DNA of 64,000 bases from Hawksworthiomyces lignivorus (GCA_002917075.1 NTMA01000082.1:124001-188000), one strand, 5' to 3'. Numbered from the stretch's first letter, positions 46,676 to 60,032 are shown. Notes: a model not told the origin generated them from the letters alone. Numbers and translations: made by a program.

Positions 46676-49600
46676 TCAGTACTCTTCGAGACCGTCTCGC
46701 AGAGCATCTGTGTCCACAGCATCCGCATGAACCCTGCTTGGTGGTCCACGCCGCTGGTGCGCTGCCCAGTACTCTAGGAAGCCTGGAATAGCGCCGGGCT
46801 GGTTAATGCCAGGAGAGCGCAAAACTGCAAGGTCTTGGGCAATAGCTCGCGTGTTTGGGCTCCGGATGATTTTGGGTTTGCTAGCACAGGCATCATCGTT
46901 GTCATTCTGGCTGCCCTCTGAAGCTGCTTGTGATTCTGACTCTGTAGGGATTGCTACAGACACTGCGCTAGGCTGAGGCACGGCTGCTGATTCTCTGAGG
47001 CCTTCAATAGGCGGCAACAGGGGCGACGTCGTGACGCTCGTGGTGGAAGCGGCTGTCACTGCAGTTGTACTAGCTGTTGCCATGCTGTTTCCACCGCCCC
47101 ATGGCCTCCAACCAACAAACTTGCTAAATCTCAGAGAGCCAGAAATGGTCGCTGCTGCCCCTGGTGTTGGTGTAGCACCGCTGCCGGAAGAAGCAGAAGT
47201 CATTGGGCTGGACACGACTCTCGTTGATCGCGGCGTCGGGAGACCATGAGAGAGACTGTCTCTGAGCAGAGCATTGCTCTTCAGAACATCTGGGCTAGCT
47301 CGAGAAATAAATGGATGGGCAGTAACGGAGCTGATGCCCGTGTCAGCAACAGCCGCTCCAAGTGGCCGCAGAGCGAGCTGGCTTGGGCGCGCCTTGAGAG
47401 TGTGGATTTCCAGGCCGCCTTTGAGAGAGATTATGGATTCGTGTGAAAGGGCCCGGTGCAGGCGGCGGTGGTTGCCAATGGGCGGTACGAAATATGCTGC
47501 TTCGTCCGCTGTCGATTGAAGAATGTTGTTTTGCGGGAGACCTTCCACGCTTGGAAACGACGCATCTTGTGTCGGTGTCGGCGTTGTGGCCTCAGACGAC
47601 GAAGACTCTTCTGCTGTACCAGTTGCGTTGGAAGTAAAATCCGGCACATCCTCGATATTGCTCATGTCTGACTGGTCTTCCTCCGCAATCGTACCATTCT
47701 GTGCTGCGTGCGTTTCGGCTTCTTCAGCAATCGGCTCGGATAGCAGCGCCTGATCGAAAGACGCCGACAATACCGGTGGTGCTGGAAGCCCGCACGATAG
47801 AGAGTCGCTCAGTCCCCGCATACGACTCGCTGGCCGCCACGACGGAGACAATGGATCCACGCTCGTCGTCGGCGATACGGGCAGCGAAATATCCGAGAAC
47901 GCAGTGCGATCAAAGATGGAATTTCGAGGTTCTGTTCGGGGAGAGCTCGGCACTGACGACATAGCAAACTCGGACGGCTGGTCAGAAAATAGAGACCATC
48001 TATTAGAAGGCCCAGACATTACCGTCGAGATAGAATCTCTGCTGATATGACGGGAAGAATGGCGAGACGCAGTGTCGGACGCTGATGCCGAAGAAAGAAC
48101 ATCTTGTGAATACACGTAACGAGAAAGAGGTGTCGTTGGACGGGCGGTCGGTGGCGTAAAAATACTCGGCGTCAAACTCAACCGTTTCTTCTTCGGCTTT
48201 TTCGGCTCGGCCTTCTTGGAAACGTGATAGTGATGATGAATGTGCAGCTCTTGAGAGAGAGTCGTTCGGTGTGTGTTAGCTTGCTCTGTAGCTGATATTG
48301 GTGGAGTAGCTGGAGTGGCCGGAGTGGCCGGAGTGGCTGGCGTTGCCGGAACTGGCGGTAGTTCCTCTCTTGTTTCTGGACGTTCCTCCGTGTCTGGGCT
48401 CTTTGGCAGCAGCTCGTCGATTTCCAGCTCTGCCCGCAAGGTAGAAGTCGCACTAGTGTTGCCTTCAGGCAACGGCTGATGAAACAACAGTTGATCCCGA
48501 AGAAGCTGGATCTCGTCGTTGGAACTAATAAGCATCTCGCGCAGCTCGGCCATGCCCAGCTGCAAGTTCGCATTGTCTTGCAGCAAGTCCCGGACGAAAT
48601 GACTGACAATGCTGCCGTCATTGTTTCTGGACTGGAGAGATTTGGCAGCTGCGGCGCCTTTGAGCCGGCCAGCTGCGGTGTGCAGCTCCTTATCCACGGC
48701 GCGCTGCCGCTCCATGCGGTCCATAATCTCCAAGTGGCGATCCCGTTCCTCGCGAGCCTCTTTTTCCATTTTCTCGAGCTGATACTGAAGGTCGGCGATG
48801 CCGCGTTCGGCACGCCTCCAGCGCTGGATAGCAGACCGCGCTTCTGACTCACTGGTAATGAGGTTGTTTTGGAGCGCGGCCTGCTCGGCTTCAAGGGCAG
48901 CCAGATGCCTTTCCATATCCTCGGCTCGTTCGGCGGAGCCCTCAAGACGGCGTATAATCTGCTGAGATGAGTGCAGCGTCGCCTCTAGCATCTTGATATG
49001 AGTGTCCGAGTCGGAGACGGTCGTGTTGAGAGTCTCGAGCTGGTCGAGCAGGGCTCGGTTCTCCTCAATTTTCTTGGCATTTTCGACCTCCAGCTCCTTT
49101 TTGTCCATCTCGAGTTGTCCAATCCGTTTAATTAGTTCGGCACGATCGCGTTCAGCATCGGCCATATACGCTTCATGACGTTCAAGAAGAGACTGGACAT
49201 TGGAAAAAGAATTAGTCTTGCAAACGTTGAAAAGAACATTAAACGAGATAATAAGGAACTAAATCTCCCTAACGGTAGAACGTGACAGATCGTTTCTTCC
49301 TCGCATTCCAACTTTTGGGCAAAAGTCCCTCTATCGGGCTGCAGAGGTGTCTTACAGCGCAGGCCACGACCCACAACGGCAAGCCACATAACTAGAACGT
49401 GCAGCGGAGAAAAAGAAAAAATAAAACAGGAACCTGAGACTGTAAACTAACCTGGCCGAGCTTTGCTGCTGTGCGAACGTCGTTTTCGACGCTCTCCAGC
49501 ACAGAACAGTTGTGTTCGAGATAGATGCATCCAGTTCGCCCACAGCAGCACTGTAGAGTTGCAGCCAGCACTGGTTGGCCAACGGGAGTACGCGACCTGG

Positions 49601-49688
49601 AACCTGAAGGTCTCACGGTGGTGGTGAGAGCAGTGCCGAGACCTCTGTCTGGCTCTGTCCACGACTGTGAGTCGCTCATTTCCGCCAT
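46676..49688 (-). CDS. Long coiled-coil protein with N-terminal Cys/His motif
   Basis: About 917 residues from two exons, 49452-49688 and 46676-49192. The start MAEMSDSQSW was chosen because this exon joins in frame to the second one (KLGQ/SLLERHEAYMADAERDRAEL). Residues about 47-61 are CCCGRTGCIYLEHNC, a compact cluster of five Cys and one His that could bind metal. Residues about 75-320 are heptad-rich coiled coil (KRIGQLEMDKKELEVENAKK and onwards to LLRDQLLFHQPLPE). The remaining 600 residues are Ser/Pro/Thr-rich and probably disordered, with several basic Ser/Thr-Pro sites, and end in DTDALRDGLEEY. I do not recognise a named family. The style is that of conserved fungal cytoskeleton- or spindle-pole-associated proteins, but this is a guess. 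Confidence 0.8.
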
Positions 49689-51261
49689 GGCGGCGAGACA
49701 AGAAGAAGCAAGAATGTGAGTTGGGGCGGAGGGAGGGACGCTAGCAGAGAGCCATGCATAGTATACGGTGCCTGGAATGAAGAAGAATGAAGTCGTGGGA
49801 TAAGCCTTATGGCGGTCAAGGAGCACCACGGATCACCGTAGCTAGCTGGCAAGCAGAAGAAAAAAAAACACGACAGAGATAGACGTGGCCCTCAAAGCAG
49901 ATTCCAACAAAATCGATAACGCTGCGGCACCAAGAAACCGGACGGGGCCTGCTAAAGTAGCGCAGAAAGGAGATGCCACAGAACACGACCAGCGGGGCAG
50001 CTCAAATCGCGTATACACAATCCAAGAGTCGTGGCGGCCGCATTATTGGGTTCTGCTGCCCCGTAATAAGGGAGAGACACCGTTATCAAGGCAGACGAAA
50101 GAGCAGCAGTCGGTGAGCCTGAATGTTGAAGACCCGGCGAAAGAGGGGAACCCCGTAGGTCGTCGGTATTGTGTTGTCGGGCCGTGATACAGTTTTCCGC
50201 AGCTATAAACCATCGGAACACAGAGAAAACATAAAAAGGGAGGTTGTAGAAGAAAAGAAAAGAGGACAAAGCCAGGCGGGGTAGAAATACCTAAGCAGGG
50301 GGATATCCGTGAGATATCAACGGGCGATGGAGATGGAAGCGAGAGAGAGGAGATACAGGCAGAGAGGGCGATTTGCTACATTGTGACGAAGAACCGGGTA
50401 AGGGCGTCACAAGGGAATACGTCGTAGTGTAATACCGAGTAGTACTTTGCACTTATTAGGCGTAAAGTGGAACGCGATGGATAATTACAAGTACAGAGAG
50501 GTCTGTAGGCACACTATTGAATGCGGAAATACCCCCTTGTACTCGTACATATTAGTGGGGAAGGTGCAATACGCACTAGCCCCGTTGCGGACAGCGCGAC
50601 TGACTGCGAACGCGGAATCTTAATGGAAGGCGACATGGGTGTTTGTTTTCGCTCCTTCCCGCGTTCGTGCCAGGCACCCGCACCCAATGACTGGGCGAGA
50701 ATGGAAGCTGCATGCTGCAAGGCCTGGCCAGCTAGTGGTTGTCAGCAGCTGCCAGGCTACAGCTGTCGGGCCACCACCAGCCACCAGAATTTACCGTGTA
50801 AGTCGCGAGAAGTCAAAAATGTCCCAGACGTGGAGGCTATTCATCACCAGACACGTAGGTCGAACAACTCTTTGAAGATTGGAACTGTCTCACTGGTTGC
50901 AGATACTTTGGTCACTTTGGCAGTCACTTTCGACGTAAACGGAAGCGAACCGCTCGCTGACGAGTACCGGGAAAATTCATCTGCGCACGACCAGGATCTC
51001 GGATTTTATTGTCTCCCTGTCCATCTCTATCTGTTTGATCTGCGCTAAAAATCCTGGCCACAAGGATGAAACACCAGCCGAAAGTCGAGCTTATTGACAA
51101 CAAGTTTTTTTTATACTTCACAAACCCCTGGGAAACTTGGGGCAAGTCGCTCTATGTCTGGTCAATGACGTGGACGACTGGACGCTTTCCCCGTGTGCTC
51201 TCTGTTTTCCCTGTGCTCCCCCTCTTCGCTATGGCCACCACTCCCGTGCTTGCTTCCCGGC
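49689..51261. other. Spacer upstream of the coiled-coil gene
   Basis: Contains the promoter of the coiled-coil gene and the 3' flank of the AIF-like gene. A plus-strand frame at 50521-51048 (175 codons) has no domain and no fungal start or splice context, so it was not called. Confidence 0.5.
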
Positions 51262-53148
51262 TCACGGCGTCCCGAGGCTCAGCACATCGAGCCCCTGCGC
51301 CAGCTGGCTCTTGGTCGGCATTCTGCCGGCAAACATGAGCTCTGTGCTCTGCACCATGACAGGGTCCTTGCCCATCGTGGCGACGGCGACGACCGTCTCG
51401 CCCTTGGTGTAGAAGGCGGCCCACGAGCCCTCGTCGAAGCTGCCCTGCACGACGGTGTCGTCCCAGCCCGAGGCGATCGTGTTGCCGCCGTACCGCAGCT
51501 GCGCCGACAGGGCCGACCAGAAGATGGGGATGAACGCGGCGGACTCCACGGCGCGGCCGGACCGCAGCTCGGGGTTGACAATGTGCTGGGCGGCGATGCG
51601 GCCCGACTTCTGCGCGACGTTCCAGTGCTCGATGCGCACCAGGCCGCCGTTGGCGGCGGGGCCGTGGTACGGGAACGTGGCGATGTCGCCGAGCGCGTAG
51701 ACGTTCTTGGCGCCGACGGCCGCGAACGACTCGTCGGTCCGGATCGAGCCGTCGGGCTGGAAGGTGAGCTCCTTGCTGTCGCGCAAAAAGGCGGTGGCGG
51801 GGGCGACGCCGATGCCCAGGATGACCACGTCGGCCTCGAGCCGCGTGCCGTCCTTGAGCACGACGGCGCCGACCTTGGTCGCGTCGGCCGGCGACGGCTC
51901 CGCCTTGTCGACCGAGGCCGACAGGTAGAACTTGACGCCGCTCTTCTCCAGGCCTCGCTGGGCGGCCGCGCCGACGTCGAGGCCCAGCACGCGCTCCAGC
52001 GGCACCTTCTCCATGCCGATGACCGACACGTCGTGCGCCTTGGCGGTCGCGTTGGCCACCTCCATGCCGATGAACGACGAGCCGACGATGACGACCTTCT
52101 TCTTGCTGCCGCCGTCCGCGCTCAGCACACCCACAATCTTCTGCACGTCGTGCACGTTGCGCAGGGTGAAGATGTTGCCCAGGTCCTTGAAGCCGGGCAG
52201 GGGCAGCGTGCGGGCCGTGCCGCCCGTGGCGAGAATGAGCTTGGCGTACGCGACCGACTTGCCGCTCTTGGTCTGCACCGTCTGCTTGCCAAAGTCGACG
52301 CTCGTGGCTTCGTCGTGCACAATGGTGATGCTGCCGGAGTCGAACCAGTCCTGGTCGCGCAGCTGCGCCTTGGCGGGGTCGGCAATCAGCGCCTTGGACA
52401 GCTTGGGCCGGTCGATCGGCAGGTAGCCTTCGTTCGTGATGACCGTGATGCCGCCCGTGAAGCCCTTCTCGCGCAGGGCCTCGACGGCGCCGATGGCGCC
52501 CGCGCCGCCGCCGACGACGACCACGCGGTTGCTGTCCTGCGCCGAGACGGCACGCTTGATGTTGGGCTTCCGCCGGCCCGCTTTGATGACGTCCTTGTCG
52601 CCGGAGATGTAGACGCCGCCGTCGCGCTGCGTCACCTTGAACGTCGGCAGGTAGTCCAGCGCCGGCGCGTCTTCGACGTCGCCAGTTTTGGTGTGGAAGC
52701 AGGCTAGGGCCGCCCGGTCAGCGCTTCATACAAGGCCAAGACGGTAGGAATCTGAACTGCAGGGGATGAATTGCCGCTGCTACTCACCACCGTGCCACGG
52801 GCAGGTAATGCGGCCGCTGGACGAGAGCACGCCTTTAACAAGAGGGGCGCCGTAGTGGGTGCATTTTGGCCCAATCGCATGGATATCGCCGCCGACGTTC
52901 ACAACCAGAACCTTGGCGCCGTCGAGACCCTCCACCTCCACCTCCTGCTTGTCGCCGGGCTTGAGCTCCAGCGAGGGGAGGTTCAGCTTGAATTCGGCCA
53001 TGATTCGAGCAGTACGTGAGAACTGTCGTAGGGGGGGCACAGGGGGTGAGATGTAAGCGATTGTGTGTCCCGTCGGTCTCGTATTGACGGCAGAGCGAAA
53101 CAATTGCGAAAGAAAAGTTGGTCGGAAACAGAAGATACTACGGCTCAT
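51262..53148 (-). CDS. AIF-family flavoprotein with N-terminal Rieske domain (AIFM3-like)
   Basis: Two exons, 52788-53148 and 51262-52703. From the Met at 53148 the protein has about 600 residues; from the Met at 53001 (MAEFKLNLP) it has 551. The longer form begins with an Arg/Ser/Phe-rich stretch ending RQFSRTARI, like a mitochondrial presequence, so it is preferred. A Rieske 2Fe-2S domain (CTHYGAPL and CPWHGACF) comes first, then a pyridine-nucleotide disulphide reductase fold with FAD motif VVVVGGGAGAIGAVEAL, NAD(P)H motif KKVVIVGSSFIGMEVA and the second FAD motif NVYALGDIA. Relatives pass electrons from NADH through FAD to the iron-sulphur centre; animal AIFM3 is mitochondrial and linked to cell death. 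The fungal role is not settled. Confidence 0.9.
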
Positions 53149-54981
53149 GAAGAGGAGGATAGCAAGATAAGGAGTAAGGCAGCAATTTCGACAACAAGGG
53201 GGCCAGGCACTGGTCACAGAAGTTTAGGAGAAATCACGACAGCGTCTGCTTTCCATTCGAGAGAGGAGGGGGGACGTTGTTAGATTTATCAGCGGTACAC
53301 TGCTTCGTTCTTATGCAGCATTAGACGGGTGAGCCGCGTCCTACGAAGGGAGTCTGAAATAACGCCATTTTTACGGGCGTCCGAAACGAAACCCGCTGCA
53401 GAGGGAGCTCCTGCAGAAGCACCACAAGGGAGCAAAAGATGCACCGTATCTGCTGGCAATCTGGTCGAGAAACGGCGGAGCCACCCACAGCACAGGCATT
53501 TGGCGGGGCATATAAGCGTAATACAGGCATTGCAAGCACTCTGACTGGCCCGCAGGGGCGGTTTGGGCGTTGGAAACGTGTATGACGACATAAACAGCAC
53601 ACCGTAGAGGGCGCTGCCGCAGGGATAGTCATGAATAGCGGGGTAATAACCAATCAATAGGAGGGTGATTACAGCGTGTTGCTGCGCCAGTAGTACAAAC
53701 GAACTATGCTCCATATCATATCACTAACTGAAGGCTTAACTGCAAGATGCGACAGCATCCATAAAACATCAGCGGTAGTACAGATAAGGTACGTGGAGAC
53801 AAGAGCTGACGTGGACGGCGTAACTGTTCCTTCCACCGCCCGCACTGTACGGACCGTCTCAGGTCCCGATAACTGCTCTTTCTTCAGAACACATGCGAGT
53901 CTTCGAGCAAATAGGGAAAAGTCTGGAGTTAACAAGCGCTCCAGCTTTCAGCCCCTGTCACAGATCCTAGAGCTCATCTCTGCATTTATGAATCCAAGCT
54001 GTTGGAGGCGTACTCGCGTGCTACTACGACGTACATAGGTTCCTGCAGAAACTTAGCTTATCAAAGCACAGCAACAGCTGGGGCAGTTCAAAGCGAAGCT
54101 TGTCTGTGATTGATGGTCCTTGTGGAATTGCCATGCCGATTCTGCTCGGACCAGCACTGCCCAATGCTGGCTACGTACGTATGCCTAGACGGATACTTAT
54201 ACGGCAGGAGGAATTCTTCCGTGTCCCACGGTACCGACAACAACAGCCTTGTGTGTGACCTAATCGATCAAATCTGCATAAGCGGAGGCCGTCAGCCGAA
54301 GATCGATGCGTGCTGACACTGAAATGCGACGCCAAAAGCATAGAAAGCCACGCAACTGGCTCTAAAGCCTCATATCCGCAAAAGCACACAGCCACGAGAT
54401 TACGCCAGCAGCAAAAAGAGCACGAAACCCCTAATCCGTCTAGCGGCGATCACGATCAGTTAAGTAAGAAACATATGTAAAATTAAGAAATTTGGCAGAG
54501 CCTTGCGAAGCAGAAAGTACTGATGGGCAAATTTCGACCGTCCGTTGCTCGTCCGTGCTCGGCCGAAGCTCCGAGTGCTGCTGAATAATCTCTTTTCCCT
54601 GAAATGGAAGTTTTGACGCCTCTTCTTCCTTCTGATGCCTCTTCTTCCTTGCGCCTCCGAAGACATGACGCCTCGATCAAACAAAAAATAGCTAAAAGGA
54701 GGTTAAGGAAACGAGAGAGACATATGCCAAGGTGAAGAGAAAGCTTTATATTTCAAAGATTACCCGATGGTCGGGAGTTTTCAAGATCGTTGTGTCTGCT
54801 TGATCCCTTGGAGCTTTCGTCCGCCGTGTTTCGTCCGCAGCTCTCCACTCGCTGGAAGAGCTGACTTCATTGCAATCTTCAAATCACCTCTTATTCCCCT
54901 TGGTGTTTGTGCAATTCGTCCGGCAGTTCACTGCACGTCCGGGACAGACGTGGATGATAGAGAGACACGGCATTTGCAACT
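53149..54981. other. Spacer between the AIF-like gene and a Zn2Cys6 regulator
   Basis: The two flanking genes are divergent, so both promoters lie here. No gene is seen; open frames are at most about 140 codons and lack any signature. Confidence 0.5.
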
Positions 54982-57900
54982 ATGAACCAATCACCGGCCC
55001 ACAGCATTGATGCGCGGCGGAGGAAAGTCCGCAAGGGCACTCACAGTTGTTGGGAATGTATGTCTCGTCCAGCTCCGCCGAATTCGCGGCGATTTTCTGC
55101 AAATCGAGTATATTCTAACAGATATTAACCCAGGCCGCCGCCGAAAGATCCGCTGCCAGTATGCATCGCCCGATGACGCTATCTGCATTGGCTGCCGCAC
55201 CCGCGGGTCTGCCTGCCGCAGCCAGGAATTTGCCGATGAGACGCCTCCCTCGCAGCATATGCCGGAGCGTAAGGTATCTCAGCGGCTAGACCGCCTCGAA
55301 CACATGATGGAGCGGCTAATGTCGCATGTATTGAGAACCTCGCCGCCAGCGACATCAGCCGCGGACGATGCCGCTAAAGACATGTCCGCAGATGACGAGC
55401 CCGCTGTCCACAACAAGAGCAGGAGCAAGAGCAACGCCACCACGCAGCGATCGATTTCCCCTGCAGCATCTGGAGAAGCCGAACCTGCCACGCGACGTGG
55501 TTCACGGCATCACGTAACTAGCGAACATGACGAAATCCCTTCCGATACCGAAGAAATCTATGGAGATCCAGCCCATGTAGTTGCCCATGTTTGCCCAACA
55601 GCTGCTGCGAAACAAGGATACGGCACAGTCGACGTCTTGGACACATCCACGGCGGACGACACTCCCGTGGCTGCCCTCCTGGGCATTCAGGAGTCGCTCT
55701 CCAATAGTGTAACGACGGCTGCGGCCTACAGTCCCAACCCCATGGATGCGAGTGTCCACAGCATAAATAGCCCTGTCAACAATGGCGGCGATGCCGGTGG
55801 TGAGGCAGGCGAGTCTAGTCACGGGCCGAGCTCTACAACTGGTGGCAGCACCGACACACCAAACACATCCGTCCATTCACGGCCTGTAGATGCTCTGGCA
55901 TCAGAGTGGTCGCGCCAACGACAGCTCAGCAAGCTGCTGTTCTCTCTGTTTCCAGCGCAGGAAGACATAAATTTGATTGCCGGTTCTGCTGCTGCCAGGT
56001 TCGTTGCCACGCTATTTTATAGCCAGCATGATATTAACCAGGGTCATGGAGAACCCCCTTCGAGCATCACAGTGGTGCCATCCATCTCAAGCCACCCTGC
56101 CGTTCTAGCTCGGCGTCTTCTGCAGTTGACCCTTTGCATGCAGCACATGGCCCCTTGCTTGCAAGAAAAACTGCGCATGGCCGAGCCAATGTCCGAGGTC
56201 ATCAGCCGCATTGCCGGCGTGGTCAATCACACAGTCACATCCAACGACGACCTCATCGGCTCTGTCGAGGGCCTCGAGTCCATCGTGCTTCTCGGCCTGC
56301 AACAGTCCAACGCCGGTCATTTACGCAAAGCCTGGCTGAGCTACCGTCGCGCCATGAGCCTGGCTCAATTGATGGGTCTCGACCGCGGGAACACCCGTGC
56401 ACTGAAGTCGTGCGACCCCACATCTGACTCGCGCCGCCGGCCAAAACCCGAGGCCATCTGGTACCGTATCAACGCCTGCGACCGGCACGTGTCTCTTTTG
56501 CTTGGTTTGCGAGCTGGTTGCCAAGATGACGAATGCTACAGCGGGAGCATAGGCGGCGAGGTGGATGGAAGCAACAGGCGATACCCTTTCGAAACCGACA
56601 CAGATACGCCTATAGAGAGACTGGGTAAGGCACACACAACACTTACGGGCCGTATCATCGTCCGCAACCATAGCAAGGTGTCGCTGGAACAGACAATCTT
56701 AGTGTCGCAAGCCATCGATGCTGATCTCCGGGAGGCTGCAACGCGAGGCTTGGATCCCAGCTGGTGGGACGTACCGGCGTATGACCCATATGCCGGGCCC
56801 GACCGCATTTTCGATGAGATCGAGCGGGCCATTTTGCAAGTCCAGCATCACTGCATTATGATCCTACTGCACCTGCCGTACATGTTGCGCGGGGACCAGC
56901 CGGTGTCTGCGGCTACGAAATTGTTGGCAGCGTCTACACCGGCAGCTGTGGTATGCGCGAAGGAACAAGCAAGACCATCTGGCGACGCAGCGAAGCACTT
57001 CAATCCTTCGCACATCTTCTGCAAGGAAGGCTTAGCCTGCGGTCTGGCCTACAGCAAGGCCACATGCATGCGGTCCAGCCGATCTGTGCTGGAACGCTTT
57101 ATCCAGTTCCGACTAAGGGTGTACTCTGCCTTCTCTTGCCGGCACGTCGATTACGCTGCGCTTATTGCCGCCATGACGTTGATTATTGGCTACTTGGGTC
57201 CGCGGCCGGCCGCGAACACGGATGCTAGCGTCATAGATGCGTTTGACAGCCAGCTGCAAAAGGACCGTGCTGTAGTCGAAGAGGTCCGCGATCGCATGAA
57301 GCACATTGGACAAATGAACAACGACAAGCTCGCTCGAGAATCGGCAGCAACCATCCAGCAGCTGCTGCCAGTTCTCGATCTCGTCTCACGGAAGGCAGAG
57401 GTTCCTACGTCATCCGCACCCGCGCCCGCGCCCACACCCGTCCCCGCTGGCGACAATACCCCGCGGGCTACCGTCACGGGCCAGTACGATGCCAGTCAGA
57501 GCGGCCACAACGATTGTGACAGTGCTTTCCTTCCCGATACACCTTGTGCTACGCTTGGCACGCCGCCGCCGCCATCGGCCGTCCGTCTAAGTGTTCCTTA
57601 TTTTGGCACGGTTAATATCCATGCCAATCCCAGCTCTAACGCAGGATCGCCAAGCGTTCCTCTCCAACAACAAGAGCAGGTGCAGCAGCCACCTCAAATG
57701 CCTTCCTTTTCGGGGTCATCTCAGCCTTCATATAATGCATTTTCAAACTCAGCAGCTGTCGGCCCTTCTATACTAGACTGGAACATCAATGCATCGGCAC
57801 TGGCAATGCATGGATCATCTAGTCTGCAACAACAGCAGCAGCAACAGCAACAGTCGCAGCATCACCAGCATCACGACACCAGCGCCGATTTAAATGCCAT

Positions 57901-58114
57901 GCTGGTTGACTTTGATCCCATGCCGACGGGAGACGACATTAGCAACGGACAGCAAACTCAGCATTCTGCTGATGGCCTCTACGGATTTGGTGCCACAGCC
58001 GCGTTTCCTGATATGACGGGTGCCTCGGATGACTGGGTAATGCAAGGTGTGGATACTACGTACTGGTCGCTACTGAATGGAACTGGCGTATCTTTTGGCG
58101 GCCAGATGGGATAA
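54982..58114 (+). CDS. Zn2Cys6 transcription factor with fungal_trans domain and Gln-rich tail
   Basis: Exons 54982-55057 and 55134-58114 give about 1018 residues. The zinc cluster has Cys 23, 26, 33, 43, 46 and 53, and the intron falls right in its second Cys codon, a common place in this family. A leucine-containing helix follows (QRLDRLEHMMERLM). After a long disordered part comes the middle homology domain: QLSKLLFSLFPAQEDINLI, then LRKAWLSYRRAMSLAQLMGL and RRPKPEAIWYRINACDRHVS, typical of PF04082. The C-terminus is Pro/Gln-rich with LQQQQQQQQQSQHHQHH near 57820-57875 and an acidic end, probably an activation region. The protein acts in the nucleus; the target genes are unknown and no metabolic cluster is adjacent. 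Confidence 0.9.
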
Positions 58115-59554
58115 ACGCGGGGAACGGCGTTGTGGTTTGTAATCGAGCTTCTGCACAAGAAAAATAATCTTGCATGTACAATGTATGTTATGGCATATTT
58201 CACCATCTAGTTGGGCTTGTCAGTCGGGCAGCCGTTGAAAATCGTCAAAATCAAAGGGTTGGAAGCAGCGCCCAGATGGTTTGCAACACGGGGCAATTAA
58301 GATATTAAGGCGCATGTATTAACTAAGAAAAGAAAAAAAGGGTAATGTCCACAAAGTTCCGGAGAAGGCGAGAATCGATATGTTGAATGAAAGTAATTTT
58401 TATGACATAAGTTCGTAGATTTAATTATATTTATTTTACTTGACTACTTGCGAGATGTGAGGTTAGTGGAGCTAACAAATTATTAAAGTAAGAGAGTTTT
58501 ACGTAGAATTTCAAGAGGTGCTGGAATGAGAAGATATTAAGAATCCATAGAAAATGCCACATGCTGGATTTCACAGCTGTATTGGACATAAATTATATGC
58601 TGTGCCAGTTCTGGGACATCATTTCTTGTTCGAGTGCTATAAGATATTGTTACGGGTTTGCAGTGTCCCATACATCCTATAAATACAGTACTGTATGCTC
58701 TGAAAACGTTTAGACTTTTTATTATCACGTTCTACTGTCTCGGACACTTATCTAAAGCCCCTATGTCGTGATTGATTCGCTACATGCCGTGCTGCTATTC
58801 GTGCGAAGACACGCGACGGTTTTCTTACAAATTCAGAACCTCCATGTCACAGTGACCTCATATTAGTGATCTGGTATTTGACTACTCCAATACGCTCCCA
58901 CATAGAAAGGTGCACATGTGTAGCTGAGACAAGAAGCGTACCACTGCCCATCCTGCCTCTTATTGGGTTCCAACGGTTATAATTGTGTTTGTTTTCCTGT
59001 GCTGCAAGGGGCTTTTCCTGTTATCTAAAAGCTTTGCTTCAGTTTGTTTTAAAATTGCTTCGTTTGTCTTCTGTTCACTTCTGACTCTGTGTATTCTATT
59101 TCATGCTGCTCTATTGCGGTACAATCTTTTCTGGTCCAAGCTATAGCAAGTTAGCAAGGCTGGCATTCTCGGTGCAGCCGTCTTGAAAGCGATGAAGGGC
59201 CATCTGACTCTGTGAAAGGCAAGTTGTCAAATGCAACGCGACACAGTTGATCTCGTCCTCCCCCAACAAGCCGCTGAGTTGTTGGCTCGCCCTTCTGATT
59301 TGCATTTAAAGCACAGGTCTCGAGAATAATAAAGATCTGGGAGGAGGAAGAATAAAAATAGGATAAGAAAGAATATCAATATCAAGTCAATAATTTCAAG
59401 AATATTGAACAAAAGAGCTTCCCAATAATTGTTTTCCTCATTGTTGGCACATCTGTGGACCTGTATCTTTTGGCTTTGTTTTCTTAGTTCACTTCGATAC
59501 GGCGGTCTGGCTTGCCCTTTCAACTTCTTCGTTTCAATATTTCTTACAGCCATC
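58115..59554. other. Spacer
   Basis: AT-rich 3' flank of the regulator gene, no gene recognised. Pyrimidine-rich sequence near 58980-59130 precedes the small putative gene at 59555. Confidence 0.5.
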
Positions 59555-60032
59555 ATGTCTTCCAAAGAGGTTCAGAACGGGGTAAGAGTTAGAGAAGAAG
59601 ATAGATATGGGAGTGTACTGGAATGGCGGGCAGCGGTCTACCAGGCCCTGTTTCCAGACAGCAGCGACAGCAGTGACACGATCACCCGACAACAACAACA
59701 ACAACAACAACAACAACCACAGCGATTACGCAGTTCTTCGTCCTGGCGTTCCAGGCTTCCTCTATTCTGGCCGTGGCTCCTCCGCGCATCTAACTCGTAC
59801 GGCCACGCCATCCTCTTACTTTTTGTGAAGTCCAGTTCGCTAGCGGCGGAGAACTGTGACTACCGAGACTCTTTCAATGGTGAGTTTTTTGTCCTTCTAC
59901 CCTGATGGGTGCAATGTCCCCCAATTTGTTCTTTGTTTTGACAAGATAGCTTTGGGTCTCGACACAACCGAGTGTCAGTGGCAGACGTGGCATCTCTCCC
60001 GCGACGTCGACACCCTCGAGCCGGTCGTGTGA
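59555..60032 (+). CDS. Possible small two-exon gene, unrecognised
   Basis: Start in good context (CATCATGTC). The first exon, 59555-59879, includes a run of nine Gln codons and ends with a strong donor (GGTGAGT). A second exon from 59950 joins in frame after AAGATAG and ends at TGA 60030-60032, giving 135 residues. The protein has an acidic/Gln-rich first half and a weakly hydrophobic LPLFWPWLL stretch. No domain is recognised. An earlier donor (GGGGTAAGA near 59579) could give another splice form. The matching splice signals are the only support, so this remains doubtful. Confidence 0.3.

Noticed and set aside
50521..51048. 175-codon plus-strand frame between the coiled-coil and AIF-like genes
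   Set aside because: Irregular composition, no domain and no fungal start or splice context.
51193..52707. 504-codon plus-strand frame opposite the AIF-like gene
   Set aside because: Antisense shadow with no domain; the minus strand encodes clear FAD and NAD(P)H motifs.
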